Below are positions 63,858-64,000 of a stretch of 64,000 nucleotides of DNA, one piece after another. Both the position numbers and the translations under genes were made by a program. Positions within the stretch are counted from its first letter, which is position 1. Each line of letters starts with the position of its first letter. Source of the DNA: Shewanella mangrovisoli (lineage in GTDB: Bacteria > Pseudomonadota > Gammaproteobacteria > Enterobacterales > Shewanellaceae); contig NZ_CP080412.1 of NCBI RefSeq assembly GCF_019457635.1, positions 682,001 to 746,000 of the forward strand. Direction: 5' to 3'. The notes under the pieces were generated by a model that did not search any database, had not been told where the DNA came from, and saw only the letters and a list, made by a program, of their open reading frames with translations.

Positions 63858-64000
63858 TGAAAGCGTTGACTCCAAATCGTCCTTATTTACTCAGGGCTTA
63901 CTACGATTGGTTGATGGACAACCAATTAACGCCTCACGTTGTCGTGGATGCCTTTGTGAAAGGCACCCAAGTACCACAGCAGTACGTGAAGGATGGCCAG
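63857..64000 (+). CDS. sspB: Stringent starvation protein B (partial, runs off the window)
   Basis: The first 48 residues (MKALTPNRPYLLRAYYDWLMDNQLTPHVVVDAF and beyond) match SspB, the adaptor that delivers ssrA-tagged proteins to ClpXP. The start overlaps the sspA stop by one base, the usual sspAB arrangement. The remainder lies outside the window. Confidence 0.93.
   Translation, partial: MKALTPNRPYLLRAYYDWLMDNQLTPHVVVDAFVKGTQVPQQYVKDGQ

Noticed and set aside
1-64000. Prophage, insertion sequence, CRISPR array or defence island
   Set aside because: No integrase, transposase, cas gene, phage structural gene or regularly spaced repeat array was found. The only mobile-looking unit is the non-coding element at 6556-6854.

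Overview
This 64 kb window is chromosomal core DNA from a gammaproteobacterium, most probably Shewanella. Three things suggest this. The block mscM-psd-rsgA-orn-tRNA(Gly)-nnr-tsaE-amiB-mutL-miaA-hfq-hflX-hflK-hflC follows the E. coli order. It is followed by petABC-sspA-sspB, an arrangement typical of respiratory marine gammaproteobacteria. Sensory and c-di-GMP proteins are dense. Assignment to the genus is inference from gene content; no rRNA gene or taxonomic marker was compared.

Layout. 1-6350: small hypothetical and secreted proteins, a DUF3016 protein, an EAL-CBS-GGDEF protein, a TraB/GumN-family protein and cmoM. 6556-6854: a structured inverted-repeat (MITE-like) element. 7009-12503: a MaoC-like protein, an aldo/keto reductase, fhs and an MscS-type channel. 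13516-16745: a putative zinc-uptake cluster (small His/Cys protein, His-rich outer-membrane porin, periplasmic binding protein, ABC-3 permease) with no ATPase gene. 16929-20176: plsC, rraB, and an operon of a receiver-CheC phosphatase plus a PAS-GGDEF cyclase. 20735-27539: a crotonase behind a FadR-like site, a DUF3530 protein, rapA, and a PIN-PhoH protein behind a Pho box. 27759-40886: a large hybrid histidine kinase, a zinc metalloprotease, an orphan Ser/Thr-kinase-like protein, a Cys-rich protein, tpm, bfd behind a Fur-like box, an Aer-like chemoreceptor, a D-2-hydroxyacid dehydrogenase and a DUF3392 protein.

40910-47842 (minus strand): rsgA, psd, an EamA transporter, mscM and a glycerophosphodiester phosphodiesterase in one tightly packed run. 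47955-60260 (plus strand): orn, four identical tRNA-Gly(GCC) genes arranged as a duplicated pair, a small helical protein where E. coli has queG, then nnr, tsaE, amiB, mutL, miaA, hfq, hflX, hflK and hflC. 60629 to the end: petA-petB-petC (cytochrome bc1), sspA and the 5' part of sspB.

Functionally the window combines housekeeping (tRNA modification, mismatch repair, RNA turnover, membrane proteolysis control, phospholipid synthesis, bc1 respiration) with environmental sensing. I found no prophage, CRISPR array, complete insertion sequence or defence island. The less ordinary signals are the MITE-like element, a near-perfect intrinsic terminator written inside the coding end of the opposing gene (2308-2347), the ATPase-less zinc cluster, the CheC-fused response regulator, and several promoter-proximal operator-like sites (Pho, Fur and FadR types). 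Start sites were chosen from Shine-Dalgarno (SD) spacing, signal peptides and remembered family N-termini; domain calls come from reading motifs, not from database searches.
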